Assembly (NCBI RefSeq): GCF_048771995.1
Contig: NC_133059.1
Span: 3,461,001-3,525,000, forward strand
Origin: Taeniopygia guttata
Taxonomy: Eukaryota; Chordata; Aves; Passeriformes; Estrildidae
DNA length: 64,000 nt
Direction of reading: 5' to 3'
Under the pieces are notes generated by a model that worked only from the letters and a program-made list of their open reading frames with translations, was not told the DNA's origin and searched no databases. The position numbers and the translations under genes are program-made. Positions 52,319 to 63,239 of the stretch are shown here, in pieces (positions within the stretch are counted from its first letter, which is position 1; each line of letters starts with the position of its first letter).

Positions 52319-55300
52319 ATGGCCGTGGAGAGCCCGAGTGTCCCCCCCGCCGCCGCCGCCGCCTCCCCCCCCAGCCCGCACTGCTCCCCCCCTTCTCCGT
52401 CCTGCCATGGCAGCTGCAGCCTCCCCCGGCCGCCGCCGCCGCTCCAAGGGCACCATCACGGCCCGGACGAAAGGTCCAGTAACCGCCTCTCCCGAGCGCC
52501 TTCTCTGTGTGCCTGGGGCCCAGGTTTGGGGAGGGGGCGGCGGGAGGGCAGGGGAGGGCAGGGCCCGGGGGCTGAGGGGGGCGGCCTGTGGGGAGGGGGC
52601 TCGGGGGGATGAGGAGGAGGAGGAGGGTGAGGAAGGGCCTGAGGGGGATTGGGGGGCTGAGGAGGAGGAGGAGGGTGAGGAAGGTGCTGAGGAGGAGGAG
52701 GAGGGTGAGGAAGGCCTCAGGGGGCTCGGGGGGCTGAGGAGGAGGAGGGTGAGGAAGGGGCTGAGGAGGAGGAGGAGGAGGGTGAGGAAGGCCCCAGGGG
52801 GCTCGGGGGGCTGAGGAGGAGGAGGAGGGTGAGGAAGGCCCCAGGGGGCTCGGGGGCTGAGGAGGAGGAGGAGGGTGAGGAAGGCCCCAAGGGGCTCGGG
52901 GGGCTGAGGAGGAGGAGGAGGGTGAGGAAGGGCCTGAGGGGGATTGGGGGGCTGAGGAGGAGGAGGGTGAGGAAGGCCCCAAGGGGCTCGGGGGGCTGAG
53001 GAGGAGGAGGAGGGTGAGGAAGGCCACAGGGGGAGTGGGGGAGGCCCGGGAGGCTCTGAGGAGGAGGAGGGTGAGGAAGGGCCTGAGGGGGATTTGGGGG
53101 GCGTGAGGAGGAGGAGGAGGAGGAAGGGCCTGAGGGGGATTTGAGGAGGAAGAGGAGGGTGAGGAAGGGCCTGAGGAGGAAGAGGAGGGTGGGGAAGGGC
53201 CTGAGGAGGAAGAGGATGGTGAGGAAGGGCCTGAGGGGGATTTGAGGAGGAGGAGGAGGGTGAGGAAGGTTCTGAGGAGGAAGAGGAGGGTGAGGAAGGG
53301 CCTGAGGAAGATTTGGGGGGGTCCTGAGGAGGCTGAAGGGCCTGAGGGGGATTGGAGGAGGAAGAGGAGGGTGAGAAAGGTTCTGAGGAGGAAGAGGGGG
53401 TGAGGAAAGGTCTGAGGGGGAATTTGAGGAGGAGGAAGGAGCTGAGGGGAGTGAGGAAGGAGCTGAGGGGGGATTTGAGGGGGAGGAGGGTGAGGAAGGA
53501 GCTGAGGAGGATTTGGAGGGGTCCTGAGGAAGAGGAAGGGCCTGAGGGGGATTTGAGAGGAGGAGGAGGAGGAAGGAGCTGAGGGGGATTTGAGGAGGAG
53601 GAAGGTGAGGAAGGGCCTGAGGAGGATTTGGGGGGTCCTGAGGAGGCTGAAGGGCCTGAGGGGGATTTGAGGAGGAAGAGGAAGGTGAGGAAGGGCCTGA
53701 GGGGGATTTGAGGAGGAGGAGGGTGAGGAAGGGCCTGAGGAGGAAGAGGGGGGTGAGGAAGGGCCTGAGGGGGATTTGAGAGGAGGAGGAAGGGCCTGAG
53801 GGGGGTGAGGAAGGAGCTGAGGGGGGATTTGAGGAGGAGGAGGGTGAGGAAGGAGCTGAGGAGGAAGAGGAGGGTGAGGAAGGGCCTGAGGGGGATTTGA
53901 GGAGGAAGAGGAGGGTGAGGAAGGGCCTGAGGGGGATTTGAGAGGAGGAGGAGGAGGAGGAAGGAGCTGAGGGGGGATTTGAGGAGGAAGAGGAGGGTGA
54001 GGAAGGGCCTGAGGGGGATTTGAGAGGAGGAGGAGGAGGAGGAAGGAGCTGAGGGGGGATTTGAGGAGGAAGAGTGGGGTGAGGAAGGGCCTGAGGGGGA
54101 TTTGAGAGGAGGAGGAAGGGCCTGAGGGGGGTGAGGAAGGAGCTGAGGGGGGATTTGAGGAAGAGGAGGGTGAGGAAGGGCCTGAGGGGGATTGGAGGAG
54201 GAAGAGGAGGGTGAGGAAGGTTCTGAGGAGGATTTGGGGGGGCCCTGAGGAGGCTGAAGGGCCTGAGGGGGATTGGAGGAGGAGGAGGAGGAGGAGGAAG
54301 GAGCTGAGGGGGATTTGAGAGGAGGAAGGTGAGGAAGGTTCTGAGGAGGATTTGGGGGGGTCCTGAGGAAGAGGAAGGGCCTGAGGGGGATTTGAGGAGG
54401 AAGAAGAGGGTGAGGAAGGGCCTGAGGAGGATTTGGGGGGCCCTGAGGAGGAAGAAGAGGGGAGGAAGGCAGCGCAAGCCTCGGGGGAGGGGATTTGGGA
54501 TATTTTGGGGGATTTTGGAAGGCTGATCCATGGTGAGGGAGGGGAGTTAGGTGATTTTTGGGGGGTTTAACCCAAATTTTGGGGATTTTGGGTCTTTCCT
54601 GAGGGAGTCCCACCCCTTTTTTTAGGGGATTTAATTTGGGGAGGGGGTTTCGTTCCTCTTTAGAGAAAACTAAAACTCCTTTTTTGGGGGGGTGAGTTTC
54701 AAGGTTTTGGGGGGTTAAAACCATTTTTTGGGGGGCTTGACCCCTTTTTGGGGATTAAAATCCTCATTTTGGGTTTAACCCCTTTTTTTAGGGATTAAAA
54801 TCCTCATTTTGGGTTTAACCCCTTTTTGTAGGGATTAAAATCTTAATTTTGGGGTGTTGAACCCCTTTTTTTTTATAAATCCTCATTTTGGAGGATTTTA
54901 GGGGTTCAACTTTTTTGGGGAAAGTTTAATTCCAGAGGGTGGGGGGGTCTAGTTGAGTTTTTTTGGGGGGATTTAGGTTTTTTTTGGGGGGTTTAACCCT
55001 TTTTTGGGATATTTAGGTGCTGGGGGGGTTATCCCTATTTTGGGGGGTTTTAGACCATTTTTGGGGGTTTAAACCAATTTTTTGGGGATTAAAATCCTCA
55101 TTTTGGGGGATTTTAGGAGTTCAACTTTTTTTTTTGGGAAAGTTCAATTCCAGAGAGGGTCTAACTGGGTTTTTTGGGGGATTTTAGCCCTTTTTTAGTG
55201 ATATTTAGGTGCTTGGTTGGTTTAACCCCTATTTTGGGGGATTTTAGCTCCTTTTGGATCTTTTTGGGGGGAATGGTCCTGAATGAGTTCTTCATTTCCT

Positions 55301-58300
55301 CCTAAAAATTCCATTTTTTTCCTTAAAATCCCCCCCAAATTTGGATCAGGAGGTTTGGCGGTCCCTGCAGGGATTTGAAATGTTCCAAAATCTCCAAATC
55401 TGCCCCCAAAAATCCCCTTTTCCCTCTTTTTGTGCCCCCTCATCGCAATAATTCGGAGCCATTTCTTGAATTCCCTTTTTTTTTGGGTAATTTAATCCAA
55501 AAATGTGAGAAAAACAGAAAAAAAGTAAAATTAGGGAGGTTTGGGGAGAATTTGTAGGGAAAATGGTAAATTCAGGGAGTTTTGGGGTGTTTGTAGGGAA
55601 AAAAGTGAATTTGAGGAGATTTTTAGGGGAAAAAAAAAGAATTTTTGGGGGAAAAAAGGGAAATCCAGGGAGTTTTGTAGGGGAAAAAGGGAATTTGGGG
55701 ATATTTTAAGAGGGAAAAAGTGAATTCTAGGGTGTTTTTAGGGGAAAAAAGAGAATTTTTAGGGTATTTTTTAGGGGGAAAAAGGTAAATATAGGGAGTT
55801 TGGAGTTGTTTTTAGGAAGAAAAGGGTAACTAAGAGAGTTTGGGGGATATTTTTTAGGATAAAAATGTAAATCCAGGGGATTTGGGGGGATTTTTAGGAA
55901 AAAAAAAAGTGAAAGGAGGGAGGTTTTTTGGTTATTTTTAGTAAAAAACGAGAAATAAAGGAAATTTGGGGCTGTTTTTAGATAAAAAGGTGAAATAAGG
56001 GATTTTTAGGTGTATTTTTAAGGGACAATATAAATTTTTGGGGTATTTTTAGGGGGAAAAATGTAAATCCAGACAGTTTGGGGATATTTTTAGGGGAAAA
56101 AAAGCAAATAAAAGGAAGTTTGGGGATATTTCTTTAAAAAAAAAACCAATCCCAGGGATTTTTGGGGGGTTTTCCTGGGAAAAAAAGGCAAATCCAGGGA
56201 ATTTTGGGGAGCTGGGCTTCATTTCCATGTGGGGAATGGGTGGGAAATGGGTGGAAAATGTGGAATTTTGTATTTTCTTGGTGCCTTTTCTCCCCTAAAC
56301 GTGGAAATCCCCCCCGGTGTGTCCCAAACCAAGCAGAAACCCCCCCAAAAAAAGTCACAAAAGCACACAGTTCCCAAAAAAACCCCAAAAATCCCAAAAA
56401 ATCCCAAAAAAGGGACGTTCCCAGGTGCAACACCCCGAGCTGGAACGGGAATTTCCACCCCGGCCGTGGAAAAGTTGGTGGAAATCACCGGAAAAGTGTG
56501 TGAAAATCATCCAAAAAGGTGGTAAAAAGCACCTCACACTGCCCCGTGCCCCCAGGTGTGCCCAGGTGTGCCCCAGGTGTGCCCCAAGTGTGTCCAGGTG
56601 TCCCCAGGTGTGCCCAGATGTGCCCCAGGTGTCCCCAGGTGTCCCCAAGTGTGCCCAGGTGTATCCCAGGTGTGCCCAGGTGTGCCCCAGGTGTGCCCCA
56701 ATTGTCCCCAGGTGTCCCCAAGTGTGCCCAGGTGTGCCCCAGGTGTGCCCAGGTGTGCCCCAGGTGTCCCCAGGTGTGCCCCAATTGTCCCCAGGTGTAC
56801 CCCAAGTGTGCCCCAGGTGTGCCCCAATTGTGCCCAGGTGTATCCCAGCTGTGCCCAGGTGTGCCCCAGTTGTGCCCAGGTGTCCGCAGGTGTGCCCCAA
56901 TTGTGCCTAGGTGTGCCCAGTTGTGCCCAGGTGTACCCCAAGTATGCCCCAGGTGTGTCCCAGTTGTGCCCAGTTGTGCCCAGGTGTATCCCAGGTGTCC
57001 CCAAGTGTGCCCAGGTGTGCCCCAATTGTCCCCAGGTGTCCCCAAGTGTCTCCAGTTCTCGCCCGGTGTGCCCAGGTGTGTCCAGGTGTACCCCAAGTAT
57101 GTCCCAGGTGTCCCCAGGTGTGCCCCAGGTGTCCCCAGGTGTCCCCAGATATGCCCCAGTTGTGCCCAGGTGTCCCCAAATGTGCCCCAGGTGTGCCCCA
57201 ATTGTCCCCAGGTGTGCCCAGGTGTGTCTCAGGTGTGCCCCAGGTGTCCCCAGGTGTGCCGAGCTGTGCCCAGGTGTGTCCCAGTTGTGCTCAGGTGTAT
57301 CTGAGATGTGCCCACATGTATCCCAGGTGTGCCCAGGTGTGCCCAGCTGTGCCCCAGTTGTGCCCCCAGGTATGCCCAGGTGTGCCCAGGTGTACCCCAG
57401 GTGTGCCCAGCTGTCCCCAGGTGTGCCCAGGGTTATCCCAGCTCTGCCCAGGTGTGCCCAGGTGTATCTGAGATGTGCCCAGTTGTGTCCCGGGTGTGCC
57501 CAGCTGTATCCCAGGTATGCCCAGCTGTGCCCAGGTGTGCCCAGGATTATCCCAGCTGTGCCCAGGTGTGCCCCAGCTGTGCCCAGGGTTATCCCAGGTG
57601 CACCTAGGTGTGCCCCAGCTGTGCCCAGGTGTATCTCAGGTGTGCCCAGGTATATCCCATGTGTGCCGAGCTGTGCCCAGGTGGGCTCAGGTGTGCCCCA
57701 GGTGTGCCCAGGTGTGTCCCAAGTGTGCCCCAGGTGTGCCCCAGGTGTGCCCAGCTGCATCCCAGCTGTGCCCAGGTATATCCTAGCTGTGCCCAGGTGT
57801 GTCCCAGCTGTGCCCAGGTGTGTCTCAGGTATATCCCAGCTGTGCCCAGGTGTGCCCCGGTGTATTCCAGGTGTGCCCAGGTGTATCCCAGCTGTGCCCA
57901 GGTGTGCCCAGGTGTGCCCCAGGTGTGCCCCAGGTGTGCCCAGGTGCACCCAGGGTTATCCCAGGTGCGCCTAGGTGTGTCCCAGCTGTGCCCCAGGTGT
58001 GTCCCAGGTGTGTCCCAGCTGTGCCCCAGGTGTGTCCCAGGTGTGTCCCAGCTGTGCCCAGGTGTGCTCAGCTGTATCTCAGGTGTGCCCAGGTGTATCC
58101 CAGCTGTGCCCAGGTATATCCCAGGTGTATCCCAGGTGTGCCCAGGTGTATCCCAGGTGTGCCCCAGCTGTGCCCAGGTGTGCCCCAGCTGTGCCCAGGT
58201 GTATCCCAGGTGTGCCCAGGTGTATCCCAGGTGTGCCCAGGTGTATCCCAGGTGTGCCCCAGCTGTGCCCAGGTATATCCCATGTGTGCCCAGGTGTATC

Positions 58301-61300
58301 CCAGGTGTGCCCAGGTGTGCCCAGGTATATCCCAGGTGTGCCCAGGTGTGCCCAAGTGTGCCCAGCTGTGCCCAGGTATATCCCAGGTGTATCCCAGGTG
58401 TGCCCCAGCTGTGCCCAGGTGTATCCTAGCTGTGCCCAGGTGTATCCCATGTATGCCCAGCTGTGCCCAGGTGTGTCCCAAGTGTGCCCCAGGTGTGCCC
58501 AGCTGTGCCCCAATTGTGCCCAGGTGTCCCCAGGTGTGCCCAGGTGTGTCCCAAGTGTGCCCCAGTTGTGCCCAAGTGTGCCCCAGGTGTCCCCAGGTGT
58601 GCCCAGGTTCCCCTCGCTGGTAAAGCACAAATTGGGAATTATTCCCAAAAAAATCCCCATCGTTTCTCCCCAGAAAAATCCCATTTTTCCCAAAAAAATC
58701 CTATTTCCCCCCATAAATTCCCATTTCTTCACCATTTCCCCCAAAAAATCCCATTTTCCCCAAAAAAATCCCATTTTTCCCCATAAAATCCCATTTTTTT
58801 CACCATTTTCCCCAGAAAGAATCCCATTTTCCCCAAAAAAATCCCATTTTCCCCAGAAAAATCCTATTTCCCCCATAAATTCCCATTTTTTCACCATTTT
58901 CCCCAGAAAAATCCTATTTTTCCCAAAAAAATCCCATTTTTTCCATAAAATCCCATTTTTTCACCATTTTTTCCCCAGCAAGTCCCATTTTCCCCCCCAA
59001 ATCCCATAAAATTCCCGTTTTTTTCCCGGAAGAACAGGGAGCCTCAGGAGGAGCCACAATTCCCATTTCCCTCTCCAAACCCCATTTATATTTCACCAGA
59101 AAAATCCCATTTTTTCCCCAAAAAATCACAGAAAAATCCCATTTTTTCACCAAAAAATCCCATTTTTTCACCGAAAAATCACATTTTTTCTGTATTTTTT
59201 CCCCAAAAATCCTGGAAATTCCTGTTTTTTTGCAGAGATTACAGGGAGCCTCAGGAGGATCCACAATTCCCATTTCCCTCTCCAAACCCCATTGGTTTTC
59301 CCCAGAAAAATCCCATTTTTTCACCATTTTTTCGCCGAAAACTCCCATTTTTTCATCAAAAAATCCCATTTTTTCCCTATTTTTTCCCCAAAATCCCATA
59401 AAATTCCCAATTTTTTTCCAGGAAGAACAGGGAGCCTCAGGAGGATCCACAATTCCCATTTCCCTCTCCAAACCCCATTGGTTTTCCCCAGAAAAATCCC
59501 ATTTTTTCACCGAAAAATCCCATTTCTTCCGTATTTTTTCCCCAAAAACCCAGGAAATTCCCGTTTTTTTCCAGGAAGAACAGGGAGCCTCAGGAGGAGC
59601 CACAATTCCCATTTCCCTCTCCAAACCCCATTATATTTCCCCAGAAAAATCCCATTTTTTCCCCAAAAAATCCCAGAAAAATCCCATTTTTTCACCTAAA
59701 ATTCCCATTTTTTCACCGAAAAATCTCATTTTTTCCATATTTTTTCCCCAAAAACCCGGGAAATTCCTGGTTTTTTCCAGGAAGAACAGGGAGCCTCAGG
59801 AGGATCCACAATTCCCATTTCCCTCTCCAAACCCCATTACATTTCCCCAGAAAAATCCCATTTATTCACCATTTTTTCGACGAAAAATCCCATTTTTTCA
59901 CAGAAAAATCCCATTTTTCCCCCAAAATCACAGAAAAATCCCAATTTTTTTCCAGGAAGAACAGGGAACCTCAGGAGGATCCACAATTCCCATTTCCCTC
60001 TCCAAACCCCATTGGTTTTCCCCAGAAAAATCCCATTTTTTCACCGTTTTTTCGCCGAAAAATCCCATTTTTCCCCAAAAAAATCCCATTCTTTCACCGA
60101 AAAATCCCATTTTTTCCATATCTTTTCCCCAAAAACCCTGGAAATTCCTGTTTTTCTGTAGGAAGAACAGGGAGCCTCAGGAGGATCCACAATTCCCATT
60201 TCCCTCTCCAAACCCCATTGGTTTTCCCCAGAAAAATCCCATTTTTTCACCGAAAAATCCCATTTTTTCACCATTTTTTCACCGAAAAATCCCATTTTTT
60301 CACGGAAAATTCCCATTTTTTCACCGTTTTTTCACATAAATTCCCTTTTCCCCCCGCAGGGAGGACGGGGAGCTGGAGGAGGGCGAGCTGGAGGACGATG
60401 GCGCCGAGGAGGCGGCTCCGAGCTCCCGGTCCCGCTCACTCTCCCAGCAGGACAAACCCCAGAAAAATCCCATTTTCCCCCAAAATCCCATAAAATTCCC
60501 TTTTTTTTCCAGGAAGAACAGGGAGCCTCAGGAGGATCCACAATTCCCATTTCCCTCTCCAAACCCCATTACATTTCCCCAGAAAAATCCCATTTTTTCC
60601 CCAAAAAATCCCAGAAAAATCCCATTTTTTCGCCGAAAAATCCAATTTTTTCCGTATTTTTTCCCCAAAATCCCATAAAATTCCCAATTTTTTTCCAGGA
60701 AGAACAGGGAGCCTCAGGAGGAGCCACAATTCCCATTTCCCTCTCCAAACCCCGTTACATTTCCCCAGAAAAATCCCATTTTTTCACCGTTTTTTCGCCG
60801 AAAAATCCCATTTTTTCATCAAAAAATCCCATTTTTTCCGTATTTTTTCCCCAAAAATCCTGGAAATTCCTGTTTTTTTGCAGGGATTACAGGGAGCCTC
60901 AGGTTGATCCACAATTCCCATTTCCATCTCCAAACCCCATTACATTTCCCCAGAAAAATCCCATTTTTTCACCGAAAAATCCCATTTTTTCACCGTTTTT
61001 TCACCGAAAAATCCCATTTTTTCACGGAAAATTCCCGTTTTTTCACGGAAAATTCCCTTTTCCCCCCGCAGGGAGGACGGGGAGCTGGAGGAGGGCGAGC
61101 TGGAGGACGACGGCGCCGAGGAGGCGGCTCCGAGCTCCCGGTCCCGCTCGCGGCGCCGCAGCGGATCCCCCCAGGACCGAGCCCACCGGCGGCTGAAGCG
61201 CAAACGCCGCAAGGACCGGGACCGGGACCGGGACCGGGACCGGGACCGGGACCGGGACAGGGACAAGAGGAGGGCCAAGAAAAGGAGGAAATCCAAGCAC

Positions 61301-62868
61301 AGGGTGAGAATTTCCGGGAATTTTCCTGAATTTTCGGGGGGAAAAACGGCTTTTTCCCGGGGTTTTTTCCCATCAGAAACGGCTGAAATCTGGTTTTTTT
61401 GCGATTTAACGATGGGGTTTTTGTGTAATTTGTTCAGGTTGCAGGAGAAATCCTTTTTTTGGGGGTTTAAATAAGGGATTTCCTGAGAATTTCCATCAAA
61501 TTCCAAGAAAAATCATTTTTTTTTTGTGCCTCAAGGCACGGATTATCCTAAAATACTTCCCAGTTTCCAGGAAAATCCATGTTTTGTGTCTCAAGTCCTG
61601 AATTTTCTAAAATTCCCCCTAGTTTCCAGGAAAAATCCGTATTTTGTGTCTGAAGTCCTGAATTTTCTAAAATTACCCCCTAGTTTCCAGGAAAAATCCG
61701 TATTTTGTGTCTCAAGTCCTGAATTTTCTAAAATTCCCCCCAATTTCCAGGAAAAATCCATATTTTATCTCTCAAGTCCTGAATTTCCTGAAAATTCCCC
61801 TCAAATCCCAAGAAAAATCCTTTTATTTTGTGCCTCAAGTCACGAATTTCCTAAAATTCCCCTCAAGTTCCATGAAAAATCTATTTTTTGATCTCTTTAT
61901 TCCAAAGTTCTATAAGAATTCCCCTCAATTTCCAGGAAAAATCCATATTTTGTGTCTAAAGTCCTGAATTTCCTGAAAATTCCCCCCAATTTCCATGAAA
62001 AATCCATTTTTTTGTGTCTCAAGTCACAAATTTCCTGAAAATTCCTCCCAAATTCCAGGAAAAATCAATTTTTTGGCATCTTAATCCCAAATTTCCATAA
62101 GAATTTCCCTCCAGTTCCAGGAAAGATTGATATTTTTTTTTTGTGTCCCAACCCTCAAATTTCCTAAAAATTTTCCTCAAATTCCAGGAAAAACCCATTT
62201 TTTAGCATTTAAATCCCAGAATCAGGAATTCCAGAGGCTGGGAAGGGCTCAGGGCTGATTTTTTCCCAGGAAAATTGGGAATTTGGGGATCTGGGAAGGG
62301 CTCAGGGCTGGAAAATTGGGAATTCTGGGACTTGGGAAGGGCTTACCGCTGACTTTCTCGGGAAAATTGGGAATTCTGGGATTTGGGGAGGGCTCAGGGC
62401 TGGAAAAATGGGAATTTGGGGATTTGGGGAGGGCTCAGGGCTGGAAAATTGGGAATTTGGGGATTTGGGGAGGGCTCAGGGCTGGAAAATTGGGAATTTG
62501 GGGATTTGGGGAGGGCTCAGGGCTGGAAAATTGGGAATTTGGGGGTTTGGGGAGGGCTCAGGGCTGGAAAATTGGGAATTCTGGGATTTGGGGAGGGCTC
62601 AGGGCTGGAAAATTGGGGATTTGGGGATTTGGGGAGGGCTCAGGGCTGACTTTTCCCAGGAAAAATGGGAATTTGGGGATTTGGGGAGGGCTCAGGGCTG
62701 GAAAATTGGGAATTTGGGGATTTGGGAAGGGCTCAGGACTGACTTTTCCGGGTTTTCCAGAGGCACGCCTCGTCCAGCGAGGAATTTTCGGATCTCAGCG
62801 ACGACTCCGATTACAGCCCCGGAGAGAAGGGACACCGGAAATACCGGGAATACAGCCCGGCCTATCCC
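52319..62868 (+). CDS. ZC3H4: Zinc finger CCCH domain-containing protein 4, 5' part
   Basis: ZC3H4 is a nuclear CCCH protein that acts with WDR82 to end extragenic transcription. Three coding exons are seen: 52,319-52,473 (51 aa, Pro/Ala-rich, ending HHHGPDE; donor gtccag is weak but in phase), 61,072-61,303 and 62,761-62,868. Joined they read [65 protein letters not shown] and [16 protein letters not shown], nearly the same as human ZC3H4. Exon 2 has a hexamer-encoded RD run (61,214-61,262). The CCCH fingers lie in later exons beyond the window. The next exon's start is probably represented by the repeats after 63,240. It is divergent from SAE1, as in human. Intron 1 (8.6 kb) is almost all minisatellite. 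Confidence 0.93.
52600..54480. repeat. ZC3H4: Purine-rich array in ZC3H4 intron 1
   Basis: About 1.9 kb of 20-60 bp units: gaggaggaggagggtgagga, agggcctgagggggatttga. The minus strand is polypyrimidine, giving Pro/Ser/Leu-rich open frames up to 800 codons that are not genes. Confidence 0.93.
54500..55500. repeat. T/G-rich imperfect repeats in ZC3H4 intron 1
   Basis: Units around gggattaaaatcctcatttt and gggtttaacccctttttt at 54,750-55,250. No coding signal. Confidence 0.7.
55530..56165. repeat. ttaggggaaaaaag array in ZC3H4 intron 1
   Basis: Units of about 50-60 bp: gaatttnnggagattttnagg, gggggaaaaaggtaaat. Confidence 0.8.
56166..56535. other. Unique part of ZC3H4 intron 1
   Basis: Run-rich DNA with no recognised feature. 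Confidence 0.5.
56536..58618. repeat. ZC3H4: gtgtgcccaggtgtgcccc array in ZC3H4 intron 1
   Basis: About 2.1 kb of 10-13 bp units: cccaggtgtg, ccccaggtgtg, ccagctgtg, caggtgtatcc. Each unit holds an E-box (cacctg on the other strand) and a donor-like CAG/gtgtg on the sense strand. Open frames on both strands are repeat shadows. Confidence 0.95.
58640..60960 (+). repeat. ZC3H4: Array with ZC3H4 exon 2 5' edge copies
   Basis: aaaaatcccattttttcacc units carry about ten diverged copies of a segment starting ccag then gaagaacagggagcctcagg (59,024 to 60,880, spacing 150-210 bp), which aligns with the exon 2 start (cag then ggaggacggggagctggagg). One much closer copy at 60,352-60,445 matches about the first 80 bp of exon 2 with its acceptor, then departs at gtcccgctc. 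Confidence 0.85.
61540..62210. repeat. ZC3H4: Array in ZC3H4 intron 2 (first part)
   Basis: About ten units of 60-65 bp: cccagtttccaggaaaaatc, ttttgtgtctcaagtcctga, attttctaaaattcccc. Confidence 0.9.
62230..62750. repeat. ZC3H4: Array in ZC3H4 intron 2 (second part)
   Basis: About eleven units of 42-60 bp: gggctcagggctggaaaatt, gggaatttggggatttgg. It ends at the exon 3 acceptor. Confidence 0.92.
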
Positions 62869-63235
62869 GTGAGTTTACTGGGAATACTGGGAGTAAAAAC
62901 TGGGAATGAAAACTGGGAATACAGCCCGGCCTATCCCGTGAGTTTACTGGGAATACTGGGAGTAAAAACTGGGAATGAAAACTGGGAATACAGCCCGGCC
63001 TATCCCGTGAGTTTACTGGGAATACTGGGAGTAAAAACTGGGAATGAAAACTGGGAATGGTCACTGGGAAATCCTGGGAATACAGCCCAGCGTATCCCGT
63101 GAGTTTACTGGGAATACTGGGAGTGAAAACTGGGAATGAAAACTGGGAATACAGCCCGGCCTATTCCGTGAGTTTTACTGGGAATACTGGGAGTAAAAAC
63201 TGGGAATTACTGGGAGTAAAAACTGGGAATTTTTG
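62869..63235 (+). repeat. ZC3H4: Array of ZC3H4 exon 3 3' edge copies
   Basis: Four further copies (about 62,921, 62,991, 63,082 and 63,151) of the last 20 bp of exon 3 with its donor (aatacagcccggcctatccc then gtgagtttactgggaa), unit about 70 bp, filled with actgggaatgaaaactggga. Confidence 0.94.
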
Positions 63236-63239
63236 GGAA

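Noticed and set aside
51859-52320. 153-codon minus-strand frame antisense to the ZC3H4 5' region
   Set aside because: Lies in a CpG island, no recognisable domain, no supporting signals.
52313-54724. 800-codon minus-strand Pro/Ser/Leu frame
   Set aside because: Shadow of the purine-rich array in ZC3H4 intron 1.
56534-58897. 470-codon frames on both strands (HLGTPGH and CPGVPQVCP repeats)
   Set aside because: Both strands stay open through the same short unit; repeat artefact.
60352-60445. Possible extra functional exon of ZC3H4
   Set aside because: It has an acceptor but departs from the exon after about 80 bp and shows no donor, so it is treated as an exon-edge copy.
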